Below, piece after piece: positions 42,908 to 51,982 of a stretch of DNA of 64,000 nucleotides. The notes under the pieces are model-generated. The model was not told the DNA's origin. It saw only the letters and a list, made by a program, of their open reading frames with translations, and searched no databases. The DNA is taken from the NCBI GenBank assembly GCA_038131165.1, contig JAYPOZ010000001.1, positions 73,782 to 137,781 of the forward strand. Direction: 5' to 3'. The translations under genes and the position numbers were made by a program. Numbering within the stretch: position 1 is the stretch's first letter; the number at the start of each line of letters is the position of its first letter. Source of the stretch: UBA6544 sp038131165 (GTDB taxonomy: Bacteria; Pseudomonadota; Alphaproteobacteria; UBA8366).

Positions 42908-45345
42908 GGCCTGCCCGTCGCCTCTGCAATCAGGTCGGCCGCGGCTTCACCCAGCAGTTGATCGTCCGCCGCACCATCGATGCGCTCCTTGCCGATCTCC
43001 AGCAATACCGGCACCGCCAAAGGAGAGACCCGTTCGAGCCGGCGGTAGCGGATACGCCCCTTGGCGCGCCGCAGCATGTCGCCAAGACGGCGGATATCCG
43101 TAAGGCCCTTTGCCGCATCGCGTCTTGTCGCGCGCAGCAGAATGTGGTCCGGCTCGTGCTGGCGCAACGTGTCGTAAATCAGATCCGAACTGAAGGTCAC
43201 CTGGCGACCGGTCTTCTTCTTCCCCGGATAATTCCGCTCGATCAGCCCGGCGATCACCGCCACGTTCCGGAAGGTTCGCTTCAACATCGAGGATTCGTCC
43301 ATCCAGGCCTCGAGGTCGTCGCCCAGCATGTCCTCGTCGAACAGCGCCTCGACATCCGTCACCGGGTTCAATCCCCAGACCGCGATGACATAGTCGGTGG
43401 CGACAAAGCCCATCGGTGCATAGCCGGCGCGCTCCATGCGACGGGTCAGGAGCATGCCCAAGGTTTGGTGCGCGTTCCGACCTTCGAAGCAATAGGCCAC
43501 CAGAAACTCCCGCTGGCCGCGCCGGAAGCTTTCGACCAACAGTTCGTCCGCGCCCGGCAGTTCCGAGCGATGGCGTTGCAGGCGCAACCAATCCTGGACC
43601 TGATCCGGCAACTCACCCCAGCATGACGGATCGGCCAGCATGGCACGGACCCGGTCCGCCAAATGCGTCGTCAGCGGCAATCGACCGCCGACGAAAGCCG
43701 GGACCTTCGGCTCCGTCCCCGGTGCCTGGCTGGCGATCACGGTTTGCTCGCGGATGCCCTCGAAGCGCAACATGCGGCCCGCGAAGATAAAAGAATCTCC
43801 AATCTCCAGGCCCATTGCGAAATATTCCTCGACCTCGCCGAGGATACGCCCGCGGCCCAGTCGCACCTTCAGGGTCTCCGCCTCGACGATGGTACCGATG
43901 TTCATGCGCAAACGCTGCACGACGCCGCGCGAGCGGGTGCGGTAGCGGCCGTCTTCCAACAAATGCAGCCGCCGCCAGCGCTCGTAGGTCCGCAGCGCAT
44001 AGCCCCCGTGATCGACAAAGGCGAGGACGTCGTCGAAATCCCGGCGCGACAGGTCCGCATAAGGGGCGGCGGCGCGAATTTCGGCATAGAGTGCCTCCGG
44101 GTGGAAGGCTCCCGAACAGGCGACGATCATGATATGCTGCGCCAGAATATCGAGCCCGCCCTCCCCCGGCGGATCGCCGTCGAGCGACTGCGCGTAGACG
44201 GCCTCTAAAGCGGCACGGCATTCCAGAACCTCGAACCGGTTTCCCGGCACCAGGATCGCCCGGCTCGGTGTATCCAAGCGATGCCCCGAGCGTCCCATGC
44301 GCTGGATCAGGCGGCTCACCCCCTTTGGCGCCCCCATCTGAATCACCAAGTCGACCTCTGCCCAGTCGATCCCGAGGTCGAGCGAGGAAGTGGCGACCAC
44401 CGCCCGCAGCTTGCCCGCCGCCATCGCGGCTTCGACCTTGCGGCGGTTCTCGCGCGACAGACTGCCATGGTGCAAGGCGATCGGGAGGTTCTCGGCATTC
44501 AGACGCCAAAGCTCCTGGAATACGATCTCCGAAAGGCCGCGCGTGTTGACGAAGACGATGGTGTTCCGAGCGCGCTTCAATTCCCCGTAGACTTCGCCCA
44601 GCGCGTGGACGCCGGAATGGCCGGACCACGGCATTTCCGCCTTGGTGGTGAGGATGGAGACCCGCCCTTCGGCCCCGCCTCGCCCTTCGATGAGGCGCAC
44701 TGCGTCGGGATCGGCGCCCGGTGCCAACCAGGACTTCAGTGCCTCGGGCCAGGCCACCGTCGCCGACAGCCCGACCCGGCGGCAACGGGGCGCCAGGGAA
44801 TGCAGGCGCGACAGGCACAGTGCCAGCTGGTCGCCCCGCTTGTTGTCCGCCATGGCGTGAATTTCGTCCACCACCACCGTGCGCAAATTTCGGAAATACC
44901 GCGCCGCATCCGGATAGCTGAGCAGAAGCGCCAGAGATTCCGGTGTGGTCAGCAACATATGCGGCGGGTCGAAGCGCTGGCGCTGGCGCTTGTGCTGGGG
45001 CGTGTCGCCCGTACGTGTTTCGACCCGGATCGGCAAACCCATTTCCGCGACTGGGCTCGTCAGGTTGCGCTCCACATCGACCGCCAGCGCCTTCAGCGGC
45101 GATACATAGAGCGTATGCAGCCCGTCGGCGCCACCTTCGGCCAAGTCCAGGAGCGACGGGAGGAACCCGGCGAGCGTCTTGCCGCCGCCGGTAGGCGCGA
45201 TGAGCAATGCGTGCACCCCGTCCCGCGCCGCCGCCAGCATCTGCAACTGGTGCGCGTGCGGGTGCCACCCTCGGCCCGCGAACCATTCGGAAAAGCGGAT
45301 GGGCAGCTGTCCTTCCATCCCTTCTATTTCCGCGATCACCGCCAT
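42904..45345 (-). CDS. Ligase-associated DNA repair DEXH-box helicase (Lhr-Core family)
   Basis: This 813-residue superfamily 2 helicase has Walker A APTGGGKT near residue 50, the DEIH box (VVVDEIHAMADNKRG) near residue 155, SLDLGIDWAEVD near residue 320 and QRMGRSGHR near residue 350. The C-terminal half is the Lhr winged-helix/beta-barrel core. It probably unwinds DNA or RNA-DNA hybrids 3' to 5' for the exonuclease, PdeM and ligase encoded beside it. The start is uncertain: Met at 45345 or 45318 both have short ribosome-site spacing. Confidence 0.92.
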   Translation of the reverse strand: MAVIAEIEGMEGQLPIRFSEWFAGRGWHPHAHQLQMLAAARDGVHALLIAPTGGGKTLAGFLPSLLDLAEGGADGLHTLYVSPLKALAVDVERNLTSPVAEMGLPIRVETRTGDTPQHKRQRQRFDPPHMLLTTPESLALLLSYPDAARYFRNLRTVVVDEIHAMADNKRGDQLALCLSRLHSLAPRCRRVGLSATVAWPEALKSWLAPGADPDAVRLIEGRGGAEGRVSILTTKAEMPWSGHSGVHALGEVYGELKRARNTIVFVNTRGLSEIVFQELWRLNAENLPIALHHGSLSRENRRKVEAAMAAGKLRAVVATSSLDLGIDWAEVDLVIQMGAPKGVSRLIQRMGRSGHRLDTPSRAILVPGNRFEVLECRAALEAVYAQSLDGDPPGEGGLDILAQHIMIVACSGAFHPEALYAEIRAAAPYADLSRRDFDDVLAFVDHGGYALRTYERWRRLHLLEDGRYRTRSRGVVQRLRMNIGTIVEAETLKVRLGRGRILGEVEEYFAMGLEIGDSFIFAGRMLRFEGIREQTVIASQAPGTEPKVPAFVGGRLPLTTHLADRVRAMLADPSCWGELPDQVQDWLRLQRHRSELPGADELLVESFRRGQREFLVAYCFEGRNAHQTLGMLLTRRMERAGYAPMGFVATDYVIAVWGLNPVTDVEALFDEDMLGDDLEAWMDESSMLKRTFRNVAVIAGLIERNYPGKKKTGRQVTFSSDLIYDTLRQHEPDHILLRATRRDAAKGLTDIRRLGDMLRRAKGRIRYRRLERVSPLAVPVLLEIGKERIDGAADDQLLGEAAADLIAEATGRP

Positions 45346-45413
45346 CCTACCGTTGCCGTCTTGCTTTCGAGTGTTCGGCTCACCACAATACGAACAAATT
45401 AGGAACAAACAAG

Positions 45414-46421
45414 ATGCCGAAACCCGAATCCTGGCTCAAGGTAACGCCGAAAGGTCTCTATTGCCTGCCGGGCGATTTCCACATCGATCCGCATTCCGGC
45501 GTCGGGCGAGCGGTGGTGACGCACGGCCACGGCGACCATGCCAGGCCGGGTCACGGCGCCGTGCTCGCGACGCCGGAAACCCTCGCCATCGCCTCGGCGC
45601 GGCTCGGCACGGGTGCGGGCCGCTCCCACCAGCCGCTGCGGTACGGGGAGCGCCTGCGGCTCGGCGAGGTCGACGTTTGGCTGGCGCCCGCGGGCCACGT
45701 CCTCGGCAGCGCTCAGGTCGTGATGGAACATCGCGGCGCGCGCGTCGTCGTCTCCGGCGACTACAAACGCCGCCCGGACCGGACCTGCGCCGGCTTCGAG
45801 GTTGTGCCTTGCGACCTCTTCATCACCGAGGCCACCTTCGCCCTCCCGGTCTTTCGCCACCCCGACGACGGGGGCGAAATCGCCAAACTTTTGGCCTCTG
45901 TCGCGCGCAACCCCGACCGGACCCATCTCGTCGGCGTCTATGCGTTGGGCAAGGCGCAACGGGTGATGGCGCTGCTTCGGGAAGCCGGATACGACCGGCC
46001 GCTGTATATCCATGGGGCCCTGGAGGGTATCTCGAAGCTATACGAAAAGTTCGGCGTCCCGCTCGGCACGCTGACGCCTGTAACTCCGCGGAACAAGGAC
46101 GCGCTTACCGGTGAAATCGTCTTGGCCCCCCCAAATGCCGCCAACGACAAGTGGTCGCGCGAAATCGCCGATCCGCTGATGGCGTTCGCGTCCGGCTGGA
46201 TGCGCATCCGCCAACGCGCGCGCCAGCGCGGCGTCGAGCTGCCGCTCATTCTGTCGGATCATGCGGATTGGGACGAATTGACGGCGACGATCGAAGCGGT
46301 CGAAGCGGAAGAGATTTGGGTAACTCATGGCCGCGAGGACGCCCTCGTCCACTATGCGGAGACACGGGGCATCAAGGCGCGGGCGCTGTCGCTGGTGGGC
46401 TACGAGGACGAGGACGAATGA
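45414..46421 (+). CDS. Ligase-associated DNA repair exonuclease (metallo-beta-lactamase fold)
   Basis: This 335-residue MBL/beta-CASP-like nuclease has the metal motif THGHGDHA (His37, His39, Asp41, His42), APAGHVLGSAQ near residue 95, SGDYKRR near residue 117 and a C-terminal LSDHADWDEL. Relatives process DNA ends before ligation. AGGAACAAACAAG precedes its ATG. The gene is divergent from the helicase, with 68 bases between starts, and its stop overlaps the ligase start (ATGA). Confidence 0.93.
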   Translation: MPKPESWLKVTPKGLYCLPGDFHIDPHSGVGRAVVTHGHGDHARPGHGAVLATPETLAIASARLGTGAGRSHQPLRYGERLRLGEVDVWLAPAGHVLGSAQVVMEHRGARVVVSGDYKRRPDRTCAGFEVVPCDLFITEATFALPVFRHPDDGGEIAKLLASVARNPDRTHLVGVYALGKAQRVMALLREAGYDRPLYIHGALEGISKLYEKFGVPLGTLTPVTPRNKDALTGEIVLAPPNAANDKWSREIADPLMAFASGWMRIRQRARQRGVELPLILSDHADWDELTATIEAVEAEEIWVTHGREDALVHYAETRGIKARALSLVGYEDEDE

Positions 46422-47998
46422 AGGCCTTCGCCGAACTCCTCGACAACCTCGTCCATACCCCGCAGCGCAACGGCAAACTCCGGCTGTTGGCGGATTACTT
46501 CGCCCGGTCGCCGGACCCGGACCGCGGCTGGGCGCTCGCGATCCTCGCCGGCACTGTCGATCTGCCAGGCGCCAAGGCGGCGATGGTGCGCGGCCTGACC
46601 GAGGCGCGGGTGGACCCAACGCTTTTTGCCTTGTCCTACGACTACGTCGGCGATCTGGCGGAGACGGTCTCGCTGCTTTGGCCGGGCGGACAGGAATCCG
46701 CCAAGGCGATTCGCCTCTCGCACGTCATCTCGGAACTGCGGGATGCGCGCCGGAAGGACGTGCCCCTATTGATCGAAGGCTGGCTCGACGAGATGCCCAT
46801 CTCGCAGCGCTTCGCGCTTCTCAAGCTCCTGATGGGCGGCCTTCGGGTCGGCGTTTCGGCGCGGCTCGCAAAGACGGCGCTGGCCGATTTCGGGGACAAG
46901 CCCCTCGCCGAGATCGAGGAACTCTGGTTCGGCCTGAATCCGCCCTACGAGCCGTTATTCGCCTGGCTGGAAGACCGGGCGCCGTCGCCGCAGATCGACG
47001 ACAGATTGGCCTTTCGCCCGCCAATGCTCGCCACCCCGCTCGACGAAGCGGATCTCGCAAGACTCGATCCCGCCGCCTTCGCCGCGGAATGGAAATGGGA
47101 CGGCATCCGGGTGCTGCTGGTCGCCAGGGATGGCGATCGACGGCTCTACTCCCGCACCGGCGACGACATCGGCCGCGCCTTTCCGGACGTTCTGTCCGGC
47201 GCCGAGTTCGACGCGGTGCTCGACGGCGAATTGTTGGTCGCCCGGGACGGCATTCCGGCCCCCTTCAACGATCTGCAGAAACGCCTCGGCCGGAAGACCG
47301 TGACGAAGAAGATGCTCGCGGAATTCCCCGCCCATCTGCGCGTCTACGATATCCTGTTCGAAGCCGGGGAAGATCTCCGGCCCCACGACCTGATGGCTCG
47401 CCGCAAGCGTCTCGAGGACTGGCATGCCGCCAATCGGCCTTCCGGGATAGACCTCTCCCCGCTAATTGAATTCAACACCTGGGAAGCTCTCGCGGCGCTC
47501 CGCGCCAACGCCCGCACCGACGGCATCGAGGGTCTGATGCTGAAACGCCGGGACAGCGCCTATCTTGCGGGCCGCCCCAAAGGTCCCTGGTTCAAATGGA
47601 AGCGCGATCCGCTGCTGGCCGATTGCGTTTTGATGTACGCCCAGCGCGGTCACGGCAGGCGCTCGTCCTTCTATTCCGATTATACCTTCGGCTGCTGGCG
47701 CGATGCCGAGGGCGGTGGGTCCGAACTCGTGCCCGTGGGCAAGGCCTATTTCGGATTCACGGATGACGAGTTGATCGAAATCGACCGCTGGGTCCGCGCT
47801 CATGCGACAGAACGTTTCGGGCCCGTCCGCGCCGTCGAGCCCGGTCTCGTCTTCGAAGTGGCTTTTGATTCGATTCATCCCTCGAACCGGCACAAGTCCG
47901 GCCTCGCCATGCGGTTTCCGCGCATTCACCGCATCCGCTGGGACAAGCCCGCGGAAGAGGCCGATCGGATCGACATCTTGAGCCGCCTTGCGGGCTGA
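46418..47998 (+). CDS. ATP-dependent DNA ligase of the Lhr-associated repair cluster
   Basis: This 526-residue enzyme has an N-terminal helical DNA-binding domain, a nucleotidyltransferase core with the adenylated Lys226 in EWKWDGIR, and later ligase motifs LDGELL near residue 270, DGIEGLMLKRRDSAY near residue 370 and FKWKRDP. An OB-fold follows (VAFDSIHPSNRHKSG). It seals nicks using ATP, unlike the main NAD-dependent LigA. Its partners are the exonuclease, helicase and PdeM. No Ku or LigD polymerase gene is nearby, so this is a system separate from end joining. Confidence 0.94.
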   Translation: MKAFAELLDNLVHTPQRNGKLRLLADYFARSPDPDRGWALAILAGTVDLPGAKAAMVRGLTEARVDPTLFALSYDYVGDLAETVSLLWPGGQESAKAIRLSHVISELRDARRKDVPLLIEGWLDEMPISQRFALLKLLMGGLRVGVSARLAKTALADFGDKPLAEIEELWFGLNPPYEPLFAWLEDRAPSPQIDDRLAFRPPMLATPLDEADLARLDPAAFAAEWKWDGIRVLLVARDGDRRLYSRTGDDIGRAFPDVLSGAEFDAVLDGELLVARDGIPAPFNDLQKRLGRKTVTKKMLAEFPAHLRVYDILFEAGEDLRPHDLMARRKRLEDWHAANRPSGIDLSPLIEFNTWEALAALRANARTDGIEGLMLKRRDSAYLAGRPKGPWFKWKRDPLLADCVLMYAQRGHGRRSSFYSDYTFGCWRDAEGGGSELVPVGKAYFGFTDDELIEIDRWVRAHATERFGPVRAVEPGLVFEVAFDSIHPSNRHKSGLAMRFPRIHRIRWDKPAEEADRIDILSRLAG

Positions 47999-48001
47999 GC
48001 T

Positions 48002-48817
48002 CTATCCCTCGCCGAACGCCGCCCGCAGCTCCCGAGCGCCGATCATGTCGGAGATGAAATTGAAGCGGCCGTCCTTCATCTGCTGCGCGGCCTCGAGAGC
48101 CGACCGGAACGCCACCCGATAGAGCCCCGCGCCGATGCTGATCCGGCGCACCCCGATCTCCGCCAATTCCGGCAAGGTGATGTTCGGATCGGCGAAGCCC
48201 ATAACGACGTTGACCGGCGTGCTGACGGCATCCATCACCAGCTTCATCTCCGCGATGGTCTTGAGCCCCGGCGCGTAGAGGCAATCCGCGCCCGCCTTCT
48301 CGAAGGCAAGCAGACGTTCGATGACGTCGTCGATATCGGGATCCCGATGGAGCAGACCCTCCGCCCGCGCGGTCAACATGAAGGGAACCGGTTGGGCGCG
48401 CGCCGCTTCCACCGCCGCCTGCACCCGCTCGACCGTGAGGGAGAATTCGTAGATCGGATCGTCACGGACACCCGTCGCATCCTCGATCGAGCCGCCGACG
48501 GCCCCCGCCTCGCAGGCCCGCCTGATCATCTCGGCCGCCGCCGTCGGATCGTCCGCAAAGCAATTTTCCAGATCGGCGTTCACCGGCAGGTCCGTCACCT
48601 CGCAGATGGCACGGATATTCTCCAATATCGGCTCCGCCGCGGCCCGCGTGGTCCCCCGTATCGCGCTCGCTCCGAGACTCGTCGTCGCCTGCGCCTCGAA
48701 ACCGAGATGCTCGAACAGTCTGGCGCTTCCCGCATCCCAGGGATTGGGCAACAGCAACGGCTGCGGCCGGGCGTGAAAATCCCGGAACTGTTTTGCCTTT
48801 GTCAGTTGGTCGATCAT
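48002..48817 (-). CDS. Isocitrate lyase / PEP mutase family protein
   Basis: This 271-residue TIM-barrel protein has the superfamily start FRDFHARPQPLLLPNPWDAGSARL, a PVNADLENCF metal-binding strand and SIEDATG. The usual Cys of the isocitrate-lyase signature (KKCGH) is not present, so it is the PEP mutase/carboxyvinyl-carboxyphosphonate-like subgroup, whose members cleave or rearrange C-C or C-P bonds. It converges on the DNA ligase gene and lies 33 bases downstream of the selenoprotein on the same strand, so the two may be co-transcribed. Confidence 0.87.
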   Translation of the reverse strand: MIDQLTKAKQFRDFHARPQPLLLPNPWDAGSARLFEHLGFEAQATTSLGASAIRGTTRAAAEPILENIRAICEVTDLPVNADLENCFADDPTAAAEMIRRACEAGAVGGSIEDATGVRDDPIYEFSLTVERVQAAVEAARAQPVPFMLTARAEGLLHRDPDIDDVIERLLAFEKAGADCLYAPGLKTIAEMKLVMDAVSTPVNVVMGFADPNITLPELAEIGVRRISIGAGLYRVAFRSALEAAQQMKDGRFNFISDMIGARELRAAFGEG

Positions 48818-48850
48818 CTGCCCCGTCCCTCGCTCGATCTGGCCGCGGTC

Positions 48851-50596
48851 CTAACGGTTCCGGGCCACCCGCAATTTTTCGCTCCAGCCTTCCGGCAATT
48901 GAATTCCTTTCGGCGTCGTGTAGCCCAGCATGCCGTTATGGATGAACAGATAGCAGTTCGTCCGCAACGGGTCGCCCGAGACCACGATCAGGATATCCTC
49001 CGGCTCGCAGACCACCGGTACCAATCGCTCCGGGTCGTCGGATCCGCCGAACGCCGCCGGCGCCTGGCCCAGGCGCGCCATGTCGGAGAGCGTGCGCCCG
49101 CCCGGCACCAGATTGGTATATCCGCCGATATACTGCTCGAACTTTGCCGCGGTCATCCGGGCATTGTCGAAGAGCCATTGCTGCACGTCCCGCTTCGACA
49201 TGCCGGACTTCGCCAGCACCTGTGCGATCACCGGACTCAAGACCAGGAGCGGCTGATAGGTCCCGGTCGCGAGGCCGACCGTGAAGCAGAGCTCCCAGCC
49301 GGTATGCTGGACTAGACTGTCCGCCAGATACGGCAGCACCTGCTCGGCCGAATTTCCGAACACCGAGACGATCACATTGCCGCCGGTATAGCGGGAAATC
49401 GTGATCGCATTCGCGCCTGTCGGCGCCCCGGCATCCTCGCCAAGCGTCGTCCATCCCATATCGCGGAGGGCATCCTCGTTCTCCGCCAGGACGACCCGCC
49501 AGGTATTGCCGAAGGTTCCCTTGTCGTTCTGATGCAGCAGGAAACCGGCGACATTGCGCAGATAAAGCCGCCAAAAGCGCCCGACGCTGGTATTCGGCTG
49601 GAACCCGTCGCGCAAAGCGCCCTGCTCGTAGTTGAAGTTCAACTCCTTGATCAGCGGACCGTTGAGGACGATCAGCGTCTCCGCCCCCGGCGTATTGCCG
49701 CTGTGCTCCACCCCGTAGCGCGGATCGGCCATGGCCTCCGCCAAGGCCACCAGGATCGGCATGTATTCCGGCCGGCAGCCGGCCATCACCCCGTTCACCG
49801 CGACGTTGAAAATCGTCGCCGTGCGGTTGTCGGGGAGCAACCGGCCCAACACCTCTTCCGGATCGCGGTCGGTAAAGGCCAGGAATTCGCGCACCTTCTC
49901 CATGGTCGGCGGGACAATCGGCAAGCCGTCGCTCCAGCCGTTCTCCAGGAACAGGCGGTTGACTTCCTCGAAGGTGCCTTCGAACAGAATCTCCCGGGGA
50001 TCGGGCTCCTGCATCATGTGCGCGGCCGGCGGCTGCTCCGTCAGATTGCGGATCACGTCATCGACGGTGACGCTCAGCACATTGTCGCGCAACTCCGAAT
50101 CGGTCTGCACGTCGACATGCCCCGGCACCTTGGCCAAGGGCAGGTTCGGCATCCCGAGACCGGACGAGGTCGTGCCCGCTTGGCCGACAAACCCTTCGCA
50201 GACCAGGGATGACGAAGGAACGCCGGCGATTTCAGCAGCTGCGCTTGCCCGCAACACGGCGGGCGTACAGCTGCCTCAACAGCCCATGCCGGAGATGACA
50301 GCGTCGGTCCCCGTCGATTTCATCTTGTCCGCCAGGCCGGCGACGACCGCATGTTCGTCCCCGCCATGGGTCGAGCCGAAGACGTCGTAATTGACGAACT
50401 TGATCTTCGGATAGCGCTGCTTCAGGCCTTCTTCCAACAGCGGAAAAATCTCGTCGCCGCGGAACAGATAATCCCAGACGAACCCGACGGTCTTGCCTTC
50501 CAGCGAGTCCAGCCGGTTCGCGAGTGGTGCGATTTCCTGCTTTTTCTCGCCGCGCGGCCAGAGCACCGAATAGGTGGTCGGCTCGTTCCTCAACAT
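48851..50596 (-). CDS. UGSC family selenoprotein (in-frame UGA read as selenocysteine)
   Basis: One reading frame runs from ATG at 50596 to TAG at 48851 (581 residues) and is broken only by TGA at 50278-50276. Before it the protein reads ...DAVISGMGC and directly after it GSCTPAVLRASAAAEIAGVP, so with TGA as Sec the site is C-U-G-S-C (Cys106, Sec107, Cys110). U-G-S-C is the defining motif of a known selenoprotein family, with a Sec/Cys redox pair. A SECIS-like hairpin begins one base after the TGA. The start follows GGGAGAA. The C-terminal 440 residues (ENGWSDGLPIVPPT, NGVMAGCRPEYMP) are a second conserved domain of unknown role. Ordinary gene calling would give two false genes. Confidence 0.88.
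50235..50275 (-). promoter_or_regulatory. Candidate bacterial SECIS element
   Basis: Immediately 3' of the UGA the RNA can fold with a 7-bp lower stem (50274-50268 with 50241-50235, GCAGCUG/CAGCUGC), a small internal loop and a 5-bp upper stem (50263-50259 with 50252-50248, CCCGC/GCGGG). The apical loop is CGUGUU, with G as its second base. The apical loop begins 18 bases after the UGA, within the range expected for SelB-dependent recoding. Confidence 0.75.
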
Positions 50597-50716
50597 GGAC
50601 GTTCTCCCATTTGCGATTTTCTGAATATTCTTGCCTGAGTAAGGATATCGCCCATCGTCCGAGGGCGGCAAGCATTCGGCCTTGTCAGACCGGCCGCCCG
50701 ACTGACCTAATTGGGC

Positions 50717-51622
50717 ATGACCGAACTCGACATTCATCCAAGCGGCGCGGCCCTGGGCGCAGAAGTACGAGGGATCGATCTCGCGGCGGACGCCGCACCC
50801 GAAACCGCCAAGGCGCTCCGCGATGCATGGCATCGACACATCGTGCTGCTGTTTCGCGACCAGAAACTGGACGACCCTGCCCTGTTGCGCGCGGCACGGC
50901 TGTTTGGGCCGTTACAGGAAGGCGGTGCCCAAAAGTATCTGCGCCGGGGTGGGTTCACGCAAAACAGCCGTTTGATGACCGAACATCCGGAAATCACCGT
51001 CATCTCGAATCTCGACGAGGCGGGAAAGCCGGTGCGCGAGAATGCCGGCCTCGGCAGCGGCGAAGTCGTCTGGCATTCCGACAATTCCTATGTGGAGACG
51101 CCGCCCGCCGGCAGCATGCTTTATGCCATCGAGATTCCGGACGGGGCCGGCGGCGATACCTCCTTCGCAAACCAATACAAGGCTTACGACACTTTGCCCG
51201 AGGTGATGCGGATCGCGATCGCGGGCAAGTTGCAACGCCACGATTCAAGCCGTAACAGCGCCGGGGTGTTGCGCCCGACCGCGAAACTACCGACCACGCC
51301 CGAGGAGGTCGAGGGACCGGTCCATCCGCTCGTGCGCCTTCATCCCGAGACGCGCCGCAAGGCGCTCTACCTCGGCCGCCGGCGCGTCTGGCCGTCAAAC
51401 TATATTCTCGGCATGGAGAACGATAAGAGCGAAGCGCTCCTCGACCGGCTCTGGCGGCATGCGACGCAGGCGGAATTCGTCTGGACCCATCGCTGGCGGC
51501 CGGGCGACGTGCTGCTCTGGGACAACCGTTGCGCCCTCCATCACCGCACCGAGCTCGACCACACGCGGCCCCGCGTGCTCCACCGCACCCAGATAAAGGG
51601 CGAGACGGTCATTCCGGGATAG
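50717..51622 (+). CDS. TauD/TfdA-type Fe(II)/2-oxoglutarate dioxygenase (paralogue A)
   Basis: This 301-residue enzyme has the iron ligands His120 and Asp122 in WHSDNSY and His275 in CALHHRT, with the 2-oxoglutarate-binding region PRVLHRTQIKGE at the C-terminus. It uses 2-oxoglutarate and oxygen to hydroxylate an unknown compound. It is clearly related to the dioxygenase at 61937-62803: both share PPAGS, the HPETxRKALYLGRR block and YILG. It is divergent from the selenoprotein, with 120 bases between starts, and 63 bases upstream of an ABM gene. A TTG at 50711 precedes the chosen ATG. Confidence 0.92.
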   Translation: MTELDIHPSGAALGAEVRGIDLAADAAPETAKALRDAWHRHIVLLFRDQKLDDPALLRAARLFGPLQEGGAQKYLRRGGFTQNSRLMTEHPEITVISNLDEAGKPVRENAGLGSGEVVWHSDNSYVETPPAGSMLYAIEIPDGAGGDTSFANQYKAYDTLPEVMRIAIAGKLQRHDSSRNSAGVLRPTAKLPTTPEEVEGPVHPLVRLHPETRRKALYLGRRRVWPSNYILGMENDKSEALLDRLWRHATQAEFVWTHRWRPGDVLLWDNRCALHHRTELDHTRPRVLHRTQIKGETVIPG

Positions 51623-51685
51623 CCCTCGCCAGCGCGCATTCGTGCGCTAGTTCACCCCTTAGATGGAAAAATTCAGGAGAGCGAA

Positions 51686-51973
51686 ATGCGCGGCATCGTG
51701 GCGACGATCAAGGTGAAAGAGGGCATGGCGAAGGATTTCGAGGCGGCAGCGATGAAATTGGTCGAGGCGGTCAATGCCAACGAGCCCGACTGCCTGCTCT
51801 ATCAGCTTTACCGCACCGACGACGAGCACACCTATGTGTTCATGGAACGCTACAAGGACGAAGCGGCGACGGAGTTCCACCGCAATTCCGACCATTTCAA
51901 GACCCTCGGCGCCGCCATGGGCCCCTTCATGGCCGGCCGCCCCGACGTGATGCGGATGGAAGAGGTCGGCTAG
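51686..51973 (+). CDS. Antibiotic biosynthesis monooxygenase (ABM) domain protein
   Basis: This 95-residue ABM protein has strands GIVATIKVKEGMAKDF, NEPDCLLYQLYR and YVFMERYKDEAATEFHR. It repeats the TauD plus ABM pairing seen at 13437-14761. It could be a small monooxygenase or an accessory protein. GGAGAG precedes the start. It ends nine bases before the convergent lipase gene. Confidence 0.85.
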   Translation: MRGIVATIKVKEGMAKDFEAAAMKLVEAVNANEPDCLLYQLYRTDDEHTYVFMERYKDEAATEFHRNSDHFKTLGAAMGPFMAGRPDVMRMEEVG

Positions 51974-51982
51974 CGGGCCTCC

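Noticed and set aside
43613..45286. A 557-codon minus-strand frame
   Set aside because: It is an out-of-frame shadow of the Lhr-type helicase, with Arg/Gly/Pro-rich composition.
48851..50257. A separate gene starting at GTG 50257, downstream of the UGA
   Set aside because: The GTG lies inside the SECIS-like loop and has no ribosome site, and a start there would discard the conserved G-S-C-T-P block, which directly continues the upstream frame.
50276..50839. A 187-codon protein ending at the UGA
   Set aside because: Its end at ...GMGC is the middle of the U-G-S-C motif, and the part before Met 50596 lies in the divergent intergenic region and over the TauD start.
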